Shown one piece after another: positions 42,235-54,859 of a stretch of 64,000 nucleotides of DNA. Origin of the DNA: Neurospora intermedia (taxonomy: Eukaryota; Ascomycota; Sordariomycetes; Sordariales; Sordariaceae); NCBI GenBank assembly GCA_037102815.1, contig BTPP01000003.1, positions 992,001-1,056,000 on the forward strand, given 5' to 3'. A program made the translations under genes and the position numbers. The notes beneath the pieces were generated by a model. That model searched no databases, was not told where the DNA came from, and worked only from the letters and a program-made list of their open reading frames with translations. The number at the start of each line of letters is the position of its first letter. Positions within the stretch are counted from its first letter, which is position 1.

Positions 42235-45200
42235 TCATCGTCGCCCATTCCTTTTTAAACTAAGCAACCGTCTAAGCCCTCCACCACCACTAGTGATAGG
42301 CTTCTCCTCCATTCCCATCACCATTCCCATCTCCATCCCCATCTCCGTCCGCGTCTCCTCCCGCTGCCTAGACTCTAACGTCTGCACCTGCCCCGGGCTC
42401 GACGTACGCTCCTCCCCAACCATCGCGTTCATCTCCGGATCGTGATCGTGGTCATGGTCCTCGCCCTCATACTCATACGACAACTTGGGCACCAGCAGGC
42501 GGTACGGCACCGTGCTGCCTCCCGGATCGCGCGGGCTGATCTCCACGTTGAGGGTGACTTCCAGTGCGCCGTCGGCCATGATTCGAGGTATGGCGTCTCC
42601 GCGCTTTATAGTTCTTGTGTCACCGCCTGTTGTTCTGGAACGGAACATACTGCCGCCACTACGAGGTGAGGGTTGAGAAGGTGCAAAGTCCCTTTCTGGC
42701 AAGGAGGCGGATGTTGCTTGGGACTGGAATATGCCCATGCCCGTGGGACCACCCCGGCCGGTGTTACTGAAACCGGTCATTGGTGAAGAGGGGTATTCGC
42801 CACCGGTACTAACTCCACGATTGTGATCAGAGACCGGTTTGGCCGTAAAGTAACTCTCGTCACCGGCAACAAACTCGTCACCACCAGTACCAGCGGGCAC
42901 GGGGGGAGTAGGGTAATATTCACCCCCTCCACCGCGCAAGCCCACACGAGCAGACATGCCATCGCGAATGCCACCGCGGATCTTAGGGATGTTATACTCA
43001 TCTCCAACATGGGCATAGTCATCGTAAACAGCCTGTTCAGCGTCCGATTCCGGAATCCAAGTCCCGTTAATGCCCTCATCGCCTACACGCGGCCGCTGGG
43101 AGCTGTTGCTGTCACGACGGCGGAAGAAGTCGCCGACTTTACCGCTTATGGAGGAGCCCGAGAGGGTCCTCTTCAACAATCCGGGGGGCTTTCCTGCTGC
43201 CGCTGGGCTTCCGCGGCCGCCAGGGACGACTTGATCAGCGCTTGCGCTTAGTCCGCGGCGGGAGAGAGTGCGGAGCAACGCGTTGGAGATGGGCGGGCGA
43301 GTTCGGTCGCGCACGCTGTCGGGGCCACGGTATGTGGGGCCGGATTGGCTTCGTGTTTTGGAAAGTGAGAGGCGACGTAAAAGGCTGGGTCCGTTGGAAG
43401 GTAGTCCGTAAGCGTTGATGCCAGTTACAGACTGGCCGGGTGTGGAGTCTGGTGTGTTCCCGGGGTTATACAGCCGAATTGAGCACCAGTTGCGGTGTGG
43501 AAGCAGGTGCTTGTTGTTGCGTGGCTTGCCATCGACTCCTTGCTGGAACATTGGGATCATGTCTTCGTCCGTGTCTCGGTCGAAATGATGCACCTTGTTA
43601 CGTTTGTTGAGCACGTCGGCCAACATATCTGAAGGCGGAGCGTTCACGATAGCGGAGGAGATGACGTTTGGCATGTATCTGAAGTCCTTGTCCTTCGGGA
43701 TGTTGAGCTTGGGGTTCGAGTAAAATTGCCCGATGGCTGCCAAGTGGACGTCACCGCTGTAGAAGATGGTCAGCTTCGGGACGCTCGCGGAGTGTGCTGG
43801 TTTTGCGGTGCACAATTGGTGCTTACCTGAGAATAGTAACTCTGACGGACTTGTCAGCTGCCAGGTCCTGGAGATCTTCGATCACAATTGCCCGCTCCTC
43901 CTTGTGGTTTTTGGCTGTCCAGTGGTCGTCCAAATCATCCAGAACTTCAACGCCTCCATCGAAATGGTTTAGAAGGTTTTTGAAAAGGCCGGCTTTTCCA
44001 AGAGCCTTGACAGGATCCATCAGACGGGAGGTCAAGCTAACAAAAAACGGTGTCAGTAAAACAAGATCGTGTTTCCTGGAGATCAGAGCATGCTTACATA
44101 TTTTCCAGCCAGACCAGCCTCGGGTAAGCGACCGGCACACCAAGGAGGACCAGCAGATGCTCTACCTTCCCGTTTTCGATTTCACCATAACACCGGTCCA
44201 TAATTCTCTTCCATGTATCTTCTCTGATGACTTCCTCTCGCGTTCGCTCGGTCCGTGCGTCAACCGCCAGTAGTGCAACCTTTGCGCCCAAGAACATAAA
44301 TATGCTTCGACTGACCTCGTGGATGTACGGGCCCGGTTTATCACCCAAGATCCAGCTGGGCTCGGACTTTTCCGTTTCATCCACCACGCTCTGATGCTGG
44401 AAAAGCATATAATATTTGAAAGCAACATTGCCAAGTCCCGAGAACACTGGGGAGTTCATGAAAGAATGGGGGTACGAGCCAAAGCCGTCAAAGATGTCGT
44501 GGTCATCATACATGTTGACCATGGGGATTTGTGAGGCTGCCATGCTAAACAAACCCTGCGAAAACCACATGGCGTATCGGTCCAGGTAGAAGCGCTCTAG
44601 CTCGTCCTGCATCTCCGCGCTGAAGGGAATATCTTGCTTGTGCACCGGGTTCTTGATAAGCAGCCATTCCTTGAAGAGTTGCGTCTCTTCCATGGACTTG
44701 TCGTTGTAGATTTGGTCACCACCACCGATCATCACATGGAACGGTTGGCTCTGGTGAGTGTTGAGCACGTCGCGCCACATAGGGTCGGGGCCGCTGAACT
44801 GGTTAGGATCGACGCTCAAGCTAAAGCCGTTGCAGCTGTGGAACATAATGTTCATTGCCTGTCCTTTGGCTGGGACCCAAAACCCCGTCGCCGGCCCCCT
44901 GTTGATCCGATAAGCGATGCGTTGTTGTTTTTCGCGGAGTTCGACTTCGATATTAAATCGCCAGAAAGTGTATCCTCGCTCGGCGTGAAGTCGGAAACCT
45001 CGGACGTCTTTGTACTTTCCTACTTTCTCACCATCAATCCTGGCGCGTTTCTTTCGGGCGTTGAACGAGCCGGGCGGGTCAGTTACGCCGGCGGGCAGAG
45101 ACTCTGGCGCGCTTCTTGACTTTTCGAATAATCCGTTGTCGGTCTCATCCCGGGAAAGATCCTTGCCTTCGTCCAGATGGTCGACCGGTCTGACATAGAG

Positions 45201-47766
45201 AGTCTCGCCCTTGCGTCCTAATTTAGGATGGCCTGCGATGGGGTCAACATACTCTGCTGCCAAAGGCTCATCACCATGTATAATTTTTGGCGGAGGGGGT
45301 AAGAGTTCCACCGGTTGAGCAAATAGCCTCAGTGTTGGGGCAATATCGTATGATGAATCGGCGTCTGATGTGACGATCATGACTGAACCGCGCCATATCT
45401 CTTTCTCTAGCACAGCCCCGGGTTTGGGGGAGCGGGTGGCCACACGGTCATGCCGGATACCGCAAAACCGAAGAAGAGGGCCACATTTGAGGTAGAGTGG
45501 CGGCTTGAATCTCGTGGGAGCTTCACACAAAGGAGTGAGTTAGTGACTAGAAGCCGTTCATAGCACGCCATAATAAAGGGGAAAGAAAGAAAGAAGGATA
45601 GAGGAAAAGAAAGATGGAAAATAGAAGAAGGAAGGAAGGAAAGAAAGAGAGAAAGAAAAGAAAAGAAAGGAAAAGGACGACGCCAATCACTAGGTCACAA
45701 GGCTACTTGTGATGTTACTGTCATTTCGTGAACAAGTCAGGGAGCGATTACATACCATAAGTGTCATCATACTCCCCATCAAAAGCTTCACCTCTCCTTG
45801 GCCGCAGTCCCCCGGTACCTCGTCTCCGAAACTGGGGTGCGCCCTTATCTCCTACAGGCGATACATTACCCAGGTCAAGAAGCGGGCCGCCAAGAGTACC
45901 GACTGTGCCATTCTTCCACTCTTCTAGGTATTTCGTTGGTTGAAACTCGCCCTGCCCGGGTTCGAGGTCGTCCCGCGCATGGTACAAAATATTAGAGATG
46001 TGATGGCCAGGCTCAGCATCATCGCGGTCGCGTCTGAGATCTCTCCCTTGGTCGTCACGTCTAACATCTCTTCGTGCCTGGTGCTGGTGTTGGTGCTGGT
46101 AGTTAGGTGGGTGAGGATGGTTCGGCCCGCGCATGGGCATCCTTTCGGTCGTAGCCTGTGGGGTTTCGGCAGGAATGATGGGACTTTCGACGGGAGGTTG
46201 GGGGTCGGGCTCGGTCTGAACTTGGATTTGTCGCTCCGTAGGTGTTGTATACTGCTGAGGTTGCTGGATGGGAGCACGACCAAGCATTTTGTCCGCCTTT
46301 CTCTGGCTCGCTACTCTGGCTGGCTCTGCGCTCGCTCCAATGGTGATATTGCCGAACTGCTGACTTTGGTCATCCTTGACAGCCCTTTCGACTGTATCCT
46401 CAACTGGTTGATGATCTCGAACCTCTGCTGACTCCAGGGCCTCCTGCTTTTCTTGGCTTTGCCTTGGCCATGGTTCTGCTACCGGCTTCTTCACCATCTT
46501 CCTTGGTGCGGGCATGGGGCCCAAGGCTTCATTGATACCATTGGGCAGCTTGGCCTCCTGATTAGCTGCTCTCTCGCGGAAACTGAGGTTGCGCTGTGGC
46601 AGATTAGAAGTCCTGACGGCCGCGCTCATTGGAATCCGTGGGTCAGGCACCTGAGTTCTAGCAACTCGCCCACCGTTTGCTCCATACGTTCGCCCTTCCT
46701 CGGGAGGATTCTGCGAGAGAGGTCCCTTTGCAGCCGCCGAACCTTGGTCAGGTCTGGTTGAAGTCGTCGAACTTACCGGCATAGTCTGTGAGGGTTGATC
46801 CTGACGTTGAAAAGCGAGCGCGACCTGTTGAATCTGGACAGGAACTTGCGGCGATATCGTCTTTACTTCGGTCTGTTCATATGCCGAGTTCTCTGGCGCA
46901 CCTTTTCGTGTTGGGCCGTCGGTGGCTTCGGCTTGTGGAGTAGGTCCTTCCCCTGATTCTTCTTTTGCTATGCTGTCCAGGGTCAGCTGGAGCCTCTGAA
47001 GTGGTGAGCGGTCGTCTGCGAACATTCTCTGTCGGGTTGCTGGCTGACTCGCTGACGAGCGCCTAGTACTCCTCTGTAGAGGCTGGTCAAGACCAGAAAC
47101 CCTGCGTCGGTGGCTGTTTGCTCCCGCAGATGGTGGCATGTTTGCCGAACGCGTCGATCCGTTAACGATACGCTGTGGTCGCCAGCTCGTGCTCGCATCA
47201 CTCGTGTCCCGAGATACTTGCTGTTCACCGGCCGAGGTTTGATTGTGGTGAAATCCAGCTGAGCCCACGTCTTGGGTCAAGGGGGATGATCCCGGAGAGG
47301 AATTCAAATACGAATTTTGTTGTTCAGCAATGGCAGCGGGATATCTGTAACTCATGGGAGGTCCTGTGGGAGCCTCCGGGACGGCAGGCGGCGGTGGGCC
47401 AGTATCGAGTGCATAGTCTAAGTCATAGTCTTGATTTTGGCTCCGACGGCGAAGGCGCTTTTCTAGTAACTCGGGCGGATACTGGTTGCCGGCACCGTAT
47501 GGCACTGGTGCTGGAGGAGGCGCAGGTCCGTGGCCCATAAAGCTGGGAGTGGTCGGCGATGCGAAAGGGCTGAAATTTGAGTCAGTTTGAACTTCCGACC
47601 TTGTGGTCTGGACAGAATTGCGATCCGGTCTTTGGCGATTCTGCGAGTGGATATCGAAGGACTGGCGTGAGTCGGATGGGGTTGTCGGCGTCACATCGCC
47701 AGACATGCGCCGACTCCTAGCAACTGTAGCTAGTGGTGGGAGCTGGCCCCAGTACGGAGCCGACAT
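42235..47766 (-). CDS. PhoD-like phosphatase with long disordered N-terminal region
   Basis: Four exons, 45756-47766, 44098-45520, 43827-44036 and 42235-43756, give 1721 residues. Residues 1-670 are disordered (Pro, Gln, Ser, Arg-rich; a His-Gln run and RD-rich stretch near the end). The PhoD/metallophosphatase domain follows from about 680 to 1290 with its metal-site motifs: GGGDQIYND (about 936), NMYDDHDIFDGFGSYPHS (about 1007-1024), LLVLLGVPVAYP and SGDVHLAAIGQFYS (1215). A second disordered tail (about 1300-1700) ends GGGGLRRLLSLKRNGRR. Fungi carry a family of such long PhoD proteins whose substrate is unknown; bacterial PhoD cleaves phosphodiesters and monoesters with Fe/Ca. No signal peptide is seen, so it is probably cytosolic. 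Intron 1 (235 nt) carries a 106-nt pyrimidine tract. All four exons join in frame. Confidence 0.9.
45573..45678. repeat. Polypurine/polypyrimidine (GAAA/GAAG) tract inside the first intron of the PhoD gene
   Basis: About 106 nt almost purely A/G on the plus strand (GAAAGAAAGAAAGAAGG, GGAAGGAAGGAAAG), so C/T in the transcript. It lies wholly within intron 1 (45521-45755), about 50 nt upstream of the acceptor, with a CTAAC branch site between. Confidence 0.8.
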
Positions 47767-50700
47767 TTTGATGTGTTTGTTGTCCGTTTCGTGACTAGTT
47801 GGTGAAAAGCTGATTGTGTGTTACGGTCCCCGTAAGCTGACTGAAGGACGACCGCCCGAGGCTAGCTGACCTCGATGCCGGGGCACGACTGGAGGCTGGT
47901 AACTATCACGAGCGCGCGGTTGGTGAAACAGCGAGACTAGCCATAACTAGCAGCCAATGTTGAGCAGACACATGCGCTCTGGCAGCGAGTCCAATGTAGG
48001 TACCCTCCAGTTTGTTAAGCAGCTGCTGTGCAGTATGTATGTAGTGTGTCGAAGTCGTCTAGAAGATCTTTACAGCAGCATGGAATCTGCCCCGGGAATG
48101 CAGTTGTCAATGTCTTTCAGCGGCCCCACCGAAGAACTTGGAGGCGAGGCAAGAAAAAGATCAGCTTGAGTGTCAATGTCAGGACGGGAATCCTTATTGA
48201 GATGACGAGTATATGTACCGGAGACCGAGGGACCTGGAGGACTCAGCTTGAAAGCGCTTGGGCGGAGCTGACGAGGTTACTTTTGGGCGCGAATTTCTTT
48301 CCAAGGAAGCTTTCGCGATAGTGGGAGCTCTGTGTGTGTATATTGTACCTGTGTACCTCGACAAATTTGTTGATCAAGGGCAGGACTGAGGTACATACTA
48401 TCTCAGCTAGAAGGGTTCAGGCAAGCCAGTCACAATTTGGCGCCGGTCGTGAATTGGGCTCGATGGGCTCTGGGCTCTCGGTCAGGTTGCTCAATGCCAT
48501 GCCATGCCATGCCCTGCCATGCCCTGCCCTGGACAATCGACTTGAGCTGAATGGCTGCTCGCTGCTCGCTGCATACCTGCAGACTGCAGTGCAGTGCCTT
48601 TTGCTGCAGCAGGGCGGAATTCGGGATCGGACAGTCGGATAGAAATCCAGTCGAAATCCAACCTCCAGCGCAAACTGAATCACGTTGCAGTCTGCCGTCC
48701 CATTCTTCTGGGCGGGATAATGGTGCCTGCCATCCCGTCCTCAAGCACACGGTCACTTATTCTTTACGCATCGATCTCCAAGTTGAGATGAAGCTTGATT
48801 GCAACTTCCATCTGTCGTTTGTGATAAGCGGGTTTGCGGGGACTGAAACTGCAACTTCCTTGTCGCAAGGAAGGGCAGTCCCGAGAAACGAGAAAGGCGG
48901 ATCCTGTCCGCCAGACCTTGGTTTAAGCGCCGCTAGACTCTTTCGAGCAAGGTGAAGAGGTTGGCCGTCAAGGTCAGGGAGTGAGACTGGTGCTTGAGAC
49001 CCGACCCGCGCTGGCCGTGAGGTAACCCAAACACAGACAACGCGGGCATGGATAGCCGATAGTGAGCGGCCGTTGCCCTAAATCAAGAGTTCCCGTCTTG
49101 TGCTTCACAGCAACATACTTGACGAATTTCAAAATGCCGGTGGCTGGCACCTCGTTACCGGGCAAGGAGACATCAGATTTCCGACGACGTTTGTCTCGGG
49201 ACAGAGATACTGTATCTGCCAATGTGCAAGGCCTACTAGAAGTACAGCAGGCCGTTGCTGGTGCAAGAAGGATCTCGATGGCCAATCGTTGGTTGTCTTT
49301 TGCTCCGGGATCGATCTCAACCCGACGTTATCAAGTTCGACCACTGCATCAAAGGTCGTGTCTCGCTATTGTTCCCATTCTGCAGGACTGAATTGATCAC
49401 TCAAGAGAAACCGAAAGGAACTTAGGTACTATGCTACTCCACTGCCCGCACAAAGACATCGTTTAGCATCTAACAACGGAACGTGGCCCTACAGAGTCAG
49501 CACTGACCTGTACAGTGCCCGGAGTTGTGGTACCTATGTAATCACCTCAGGTTGTCCCAGGAGAGTGGTGGTCGGGGTACTTGTCTTATACACATGACGC
49601 TTAAGAGCCGTACAACTGGGTAACCAGAAGTACCTACCTTTACGGCTCCATGATACTGGTACAAGCGTTACGTTGCTTGGTAGAAGATTGCTTGAGGTTA
49701 CTAGAGGCAAAACAAAGAAGTAGGTAGGTAGGTACAGTGGTTCACCTCGATACAGCCCACCAAGATCTCGCCTTCAGTCTCCCTTTACACGACTTTGAGT
49801 TGTCTGTGGTTGTCTGGCCGGGTTCAGTGACCTGTTGGCGTTGGCGTAAAGCCTCTTCGATTCTTTGACAATGCCGAACGAGTACCAAGGGAGCAACACC
49901 ATCATAGAAGCCATTCATCCTTATTGAGGTGAGAAAGCGGAAAGGCCCAACTCATACGCAAACGCCTCGTTTCACAAACATGTTTCGAAGCCACGTTGTT
50001 TTCCGCAGGCAACGTGAAGACCGTCCACCTCTACCGCCATGCATGATATGGGAGGCGTCAATGGAAATGCTGTCGTCGTTACCATCTTGTGTGTCGGAAC
50101 CAAAGGCTGAGATATGCACAGTATTATATAGTTTTCCCAAGATACCAGCGATGATAGTGGGAATTTTTGAGCATAGATGATCTTCAAAGTTTCGTCTTGT
50201 CTCAGCATGGCGAATACGGCTGGAATGTCGGTTGAAAGACAAGACGAAACCCGGAAGATGGGACGTTTGACAGCGCACTAGGTACGGAACATTACTAAAA
50301 CCCCATCCCTGAGCAGCGCCTTGAACATGGAAACCTGAGCAAAGGTAAATCTCGGTGATCGTTCCAACAAGACACGGTATGATTGGTATATATAAAGACG
50401 GTTCTATGTTGTCGAGGGGTGTAAATTAACATCTTGTAACGGTGCAGAATACATGTGGAATGCTGACACTGCTCCTGCCCCATGGGGCCGCCCCTTACAA
50501 GGGGCCCCTAGAGTCTCGGCCCCACCAGAACTGCCGCGTCATTCAGGGTCCATACCTCTTGAGGTAGGTAGGTAGAGGTAGTGTAGAGGTAGGTTCCGTC
50601 CCTTCTCTCTGCCCCTGGAGGTGTTGTCTATCCCTTGGCAGCTGCCCTGTACCTACCTACAGGTACCAACCGGTCCCAGCCTGTCGCCCGGGCCACTTGC

Positions 50701-51343
50701 GCAGCCCGTCTGTGTGCATTGCCCCTGCGCTGTGGCGGGATGGTTTTCTACTAGGCCACATCGCCAGATTGCCGAACTGAACTCCCAACAAGTGAATTCT
50801 CCGTCTCCAAATCAACCCCATCTTCCTAATCTTTTCGTGGTGAAACGGGGAAACTGTGCCGCCTTTCCCATTCCCAGCCTATACAGGATTGCTCAGTGGG
50901 CCTATCTGATTCTCGACCGCTGCTACGGTCGCAAGTGGGCTTCGTCCTGTATGCTGTGCCCTCTCCCTCCTTGATTCCATTGCTTATGCAATAAATAGCT
51001 GTCTGACCAGTTCCGCGCGAAGCCTCCATGTCCGTTCGACAGGGACGAGCTTTCGATTCGACCTTCCAGTCTCTTCTCAGTCGCCGGGAACCGATGCCGT
51101 CTTCGTAACATCATTCTGATTATTGGCCAACACCGTTGCTATCCCTGGCGCTACTATTCTGCCATAGCCGAGATCGAATAAGACACTGTTCTGCTTGTCT
51201 CTATATACCTACACGAGCTGGTCGTACAAATTCGTCTTTGATGCTCGACACCGCAACCAACTGAAAACACTTACACAACCTGCGCATCCCCTGCGAAGTA
51301 GACCGACCTTGGGCCGCTCCAGATCATTTACCCGAACTCAGCT
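47767..51343. other. Long intergenic region between divergent PhoD and kex2 genes
   Basis: 3.6 kb between two divergent start codons; no gene supportable. It includes an ATGCC pentamer repeat (48493-48531), GGTAGGTA copies at 49719-49736 and 50562-50594, and a pyrimidine-rich likely kex2 leader (about 51000-51343). Confidence 0.5.
48493..48531. repeat. ATGCC/CTGCC pentanucleotide tandem repeat
   Basis: Seven to eight consecutive five-base units, alternating ATGCC and CTGCC, in non-coding DNA upstream of the PhoD gene. Confidence 0.75.
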
Positions 51344-54055
51344 ATGAAGCTCTCGGCCATCGCAACGCCGCTGGGGTTGGCCGCTCTGGCTATAGCGTCC
51401 AATGTCCTCCCCCGCGACTTCGATTCGAACGATTACTATGTTCTCCATCTCGATGCCCGAACGTCACCTACCGAAGTTGCCAGGAGCCTAGGATTGTCTC
51501 ATGAGGGGCCCCTTGGTGAACTCCAGGATCACCATCTCTTTGTTGGGAGGAAAGCCGAGCACGATATCGTCAAGAGAGAATTGACGGAGCGCCGGCGCCG
51601 GAAACGATCATTAGGCGACGAGCCCCATGTTCTGGATAGTGTCCTCTTTTCAGAGAAGCAAATTTTGCGGAAACCTTGGGAGAAGCGCATGGTCCCCCGG
51701 CCAGCAGGACCCTCTAGAAGGGGTCTCTTTTCCGACCAAGAGGTTGACTGGGCAGTCAAGAAGCAAAACGAAGTTATCGGGAATTTGGGCATCAGAGATC
51801 CCATATTCAAGGAGCAGTGGCATCTTTTCAACACTGTCCAGACTGGACACGATGTGAATGTTACCGGGCTTTGGCTTGAAGGCGTCACTGGAAAAAACGC
51901 CACCGTCGCCATTGTCGACGATGGTTTGGATATGGAAACCGATGACTTGAAAGACAACTACTACGCCCAAGGGTCATGGGACTTTAACGACAAGGGTCCT
52001 GATCCAAAGCCCCGATTAAGCGACGATAAACACGGAACTCGCTGTGCCGGTGAAGTTTCGGCCGGGAAAAACAAAGCCTGTGGTGTGGGAGTAGCATATG
52101 ACTCCAGGATTGCCGGCCTGCGTATCTTGTCAAAGCTGATATCTGACGCTGATGAAGCCGTTGCTATGAACTACGACTTTCAGCACAATCAGATTTATTC
52201 GTGCTCCTGGGGACCCCCTGATGATGGGCAGAGTATGGATGCTCCCGGAATTCTCATCAAGAGGGCTATGCTCAATGCTGTCCAGAAGGGCCGTGGTGGG
52301 CTGGGCTCAATCTATGTCTTTGCCAGCGGCAATGGTGCAGGAAACGGAGATAATTGCAATTTCGATGGCTACACCAACAGCATCTACAGCATCACCGTCG
52401 GAGCCGTTGACAGAAACGGCGACCATCCCTATTACTCTGAATCGTGTTCCGCGAATCTGGTCGTGACATACTCCAGCGGCGGTGGTGATTCAATTCACAC
52501 GACTGACGTCGGAAATGCTTGTTCTGATACTCACGGTGGTACCTCAGCTGCCGCTCCGCTCGCAGCTGGTATCTTTGCTCTTGTTCTGCAGGTTCGCCCA
52601 GATCTCTCATGGAGAGATATGCAGTATCTTACCGTGAACACTGCTGTTCCTATCAACCTTGACAGCGGCGAGTGGCAGACGACTGCTATTGGCAAACGAT
52701 TCAGCCATATGTATGGCTACGGCAAACTCGACAGCTACGCCATTGTTCAGGCAGCCAAGACCTGGAAGAAGGTGAAGCCTCAGGCCTGGTTCTACTCTCC
52801 TTGGATCCATGTCAACAAAGCAATTCCCCAGGGAGACACGGGAGTTGCCGTCAGCTATGAAGTTACGCAGGCAATGCTGGATGAGGCCAACGTCGAGCGC
52901 CTGGAACATATTACGGTTACAATGAACATCATGCATACTAGGCGAGGAGATCTTAGTGTTGATCTCATCAGCCCCAACAATCTGGTCAGCCATCTTTCGG
53001 TCAGCCGGAAGAACGATGAGGCCCGCGCTGGCTATGATGACTGGACATTCATGAGTGTCGTTCACTGGTAAGCGCACGCGTTACTGCGATTATCCGAGGT
53101 AATCTTTGCTAACCTGTACATAACCAGGGGTGAAACCGGCGTCGGTAACTGGACAATCATCGTTAAAGACACCCAAATCAACAGTCACGAGGGTGTCTTC
53201 ACCGATTGGCACCTAAAGCTTTGGGGCGAGAGCAAGGACGCCTCCAAGGCCAAGGTGCTCCCGATGCCGACCGAGGAAGACGACAACAACCACGCCGCCA
53301 TCCCCACGACCACCCTCCCCGCTACCACCACCACCCTACCACCCCAACCCATCGCCACCGACACCAAGCCTACCACCGTGTCCGACCATCCCAACCGCCC
53401 CGTCAACTCGAAACCAACTCCCACCGACGCCTCCAACCCGTCGCCCACCTCTGACGAACAGACCTCGGAGACCACCACTCCTGCAAACAGCACCTGGCTG
53501 CCCTCCTTCCTGCCCACCTTCGGCAAGTCAGCTGCCACCATGGTCTGGGTCTACGGCTCCGCCGCCCTTATCGGTGTCTTCTGCATCAGTCTGGCTGTCT
53601 ACTTCTGGCTTGCCCGGCGCAAGCGCCTGCGCAACAACCCGCGCGGCGACTACGAGTTCGAGCTGCTGGACGAGGAGGAGGCCGAGGGTCTGGCCGGCGG
53701 CGGCAGCAGTGCTGAGAAGCGCAGGGCTGGCGCTGGCGGCTTGGCGGGAGGCAAAAGAACGCGCGGTGGGGAGTTGTATGATGCGTTTGCTGGCGGTAGT
53801 GATGATGAGGATGCTGATGATGGGGTTTATCGTGATCGGGTTGATGAGGTTGGCAGCGGCAGTGGGAGCGGTAGTGACCGTGCGAGTGGAAGTGGTTCTG
53901 GTTCTGGTTCGGCTGGCAATGGAGGCAGGCAGGCAAGAGCTTTGAGATCGGATAGTGATGATGAAAGTGGACATCATGTTGTGGGGGATGATGATGATGA
54001 TGATGAGAGTGATAGCGACGATGGTGGGCATGGGTCGAGGCCATTGCGGCGATAA
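51344..54055 (+). CDS. kex2: Kexin (Kex2) proprotein convertase
   Basis: Two exons, 51344-53067 and 53128-54055 (60-nt intron), give 883 residues. Kexin cuts secretory precursors after Lys-Arg in the late Golgi. A signal peptide (MKLSAIATPLGLAALAIAS) and prodomain lead to a likely self-cleavage site at K114-R115 before MVPRPAGP. The subtilisin domain has Asp192 (IVDDGLD), His230 (DKHGTRCAGE), oxyanion Asn330 (FASGNGAGNGDNC) and Ser401 (HGGTSAAAP). The P/homoproprotein domain (WFYSPWIHVNKAIP to VFTDWHLKLWGE) follows, then a Thr/Pro-rich stalk, one membrane helix (about 714-737) and a cytosolic tail. The tail carries YEFELLDEEE, matching the aromatic Golgi-retention signal of yeast Kex2, then Gly-Ser repeats and an Asp-rich end. 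Confidence 0.97.
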
Positions 54056-54859
54056 AGTGCCTTCTGTCTTTTTGCGGTAGTTATAGAGAGGGGATCTCAT
54101 GAAGTCCATAGTCATGCGTTGAGTTAGGCGTACCGTTACTATTCTTCTTCTTCGAAGTTATGGAAAAGACTTCAATGGCGAATATAGAGCACCACTTCTT
54201 TTGCTTGCGCGCGTCTTTGGCTTACAATTTGTATCGTGCTCAGCTCGACTGTGCCCCTTCTTGAGCTTGGTGGCATGGTTGCTGCTGACGATTGATATCA
54301 CCGAAACACAAATTTGACATTATCCTACGGAGCATCATGGTGACATACCTTGCTCAGTCGTAGGCCAACCGCGAATAGGAGCCATGAATCCCTCCGCATT
54401 TTAATAATTGGGGCCGTCAATGAGTTTAACAATGTCATTCCTGCGTGCTATCGCAGCACACCTAATAGCAATGCAATGCCAATACATAACCGATCCTGCG
54501 AAGTAGTTATTCATTAGAAAAATACACATCATCCCCTTCTCCTCACACGGCCAGTCCTACGGTGGAGTTCTTGGTCCCATTCTACGAAACAGGCGGAGGG
54601 TCCAGCAGAGCCTTGTATGCAACAGAGCTCAAGAGCCATTGGGTCCCGGCACCGAATGCCAGTCCATATCATTCCAATTGGGTGGTGATAAACCTCCGCC
54701 GTAGTTCGGGCCTTCCCTATGTGCACCGGCCCCAGCACCAGCACCAGCACCCTGCTCATCTCTCTCGTTGTCATGGTGGAGATATTCATGACTATCCGCC
54801 CACTCTTCCTCGTCAGTCGTAGTATCCTCTTCCTTGGTTTTTGCCGCCTCCCTAGCCTT
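54056..54859. other. Intergenic between convergent kex2 and snx4
   Basis: Two 3' flanks meeting head on; nothing else seen. An open frame at 54529-54789 (minus) has no recognisable content. Confidence 0.5.

Noticed and set aside
49062-49391. Possible small gene in the PhoD-kex2 intergenic region
   Set aside because: About 110 codons on both strands, no known family, no splice partners and no conserved start; expected by chance in 3.6 kb.
53528-54115. 195-codon minus-strand frame rich in Ile/Thr/His
   Set aside because: Mirror of the acidic and Gly-Ser Kex2 tail.
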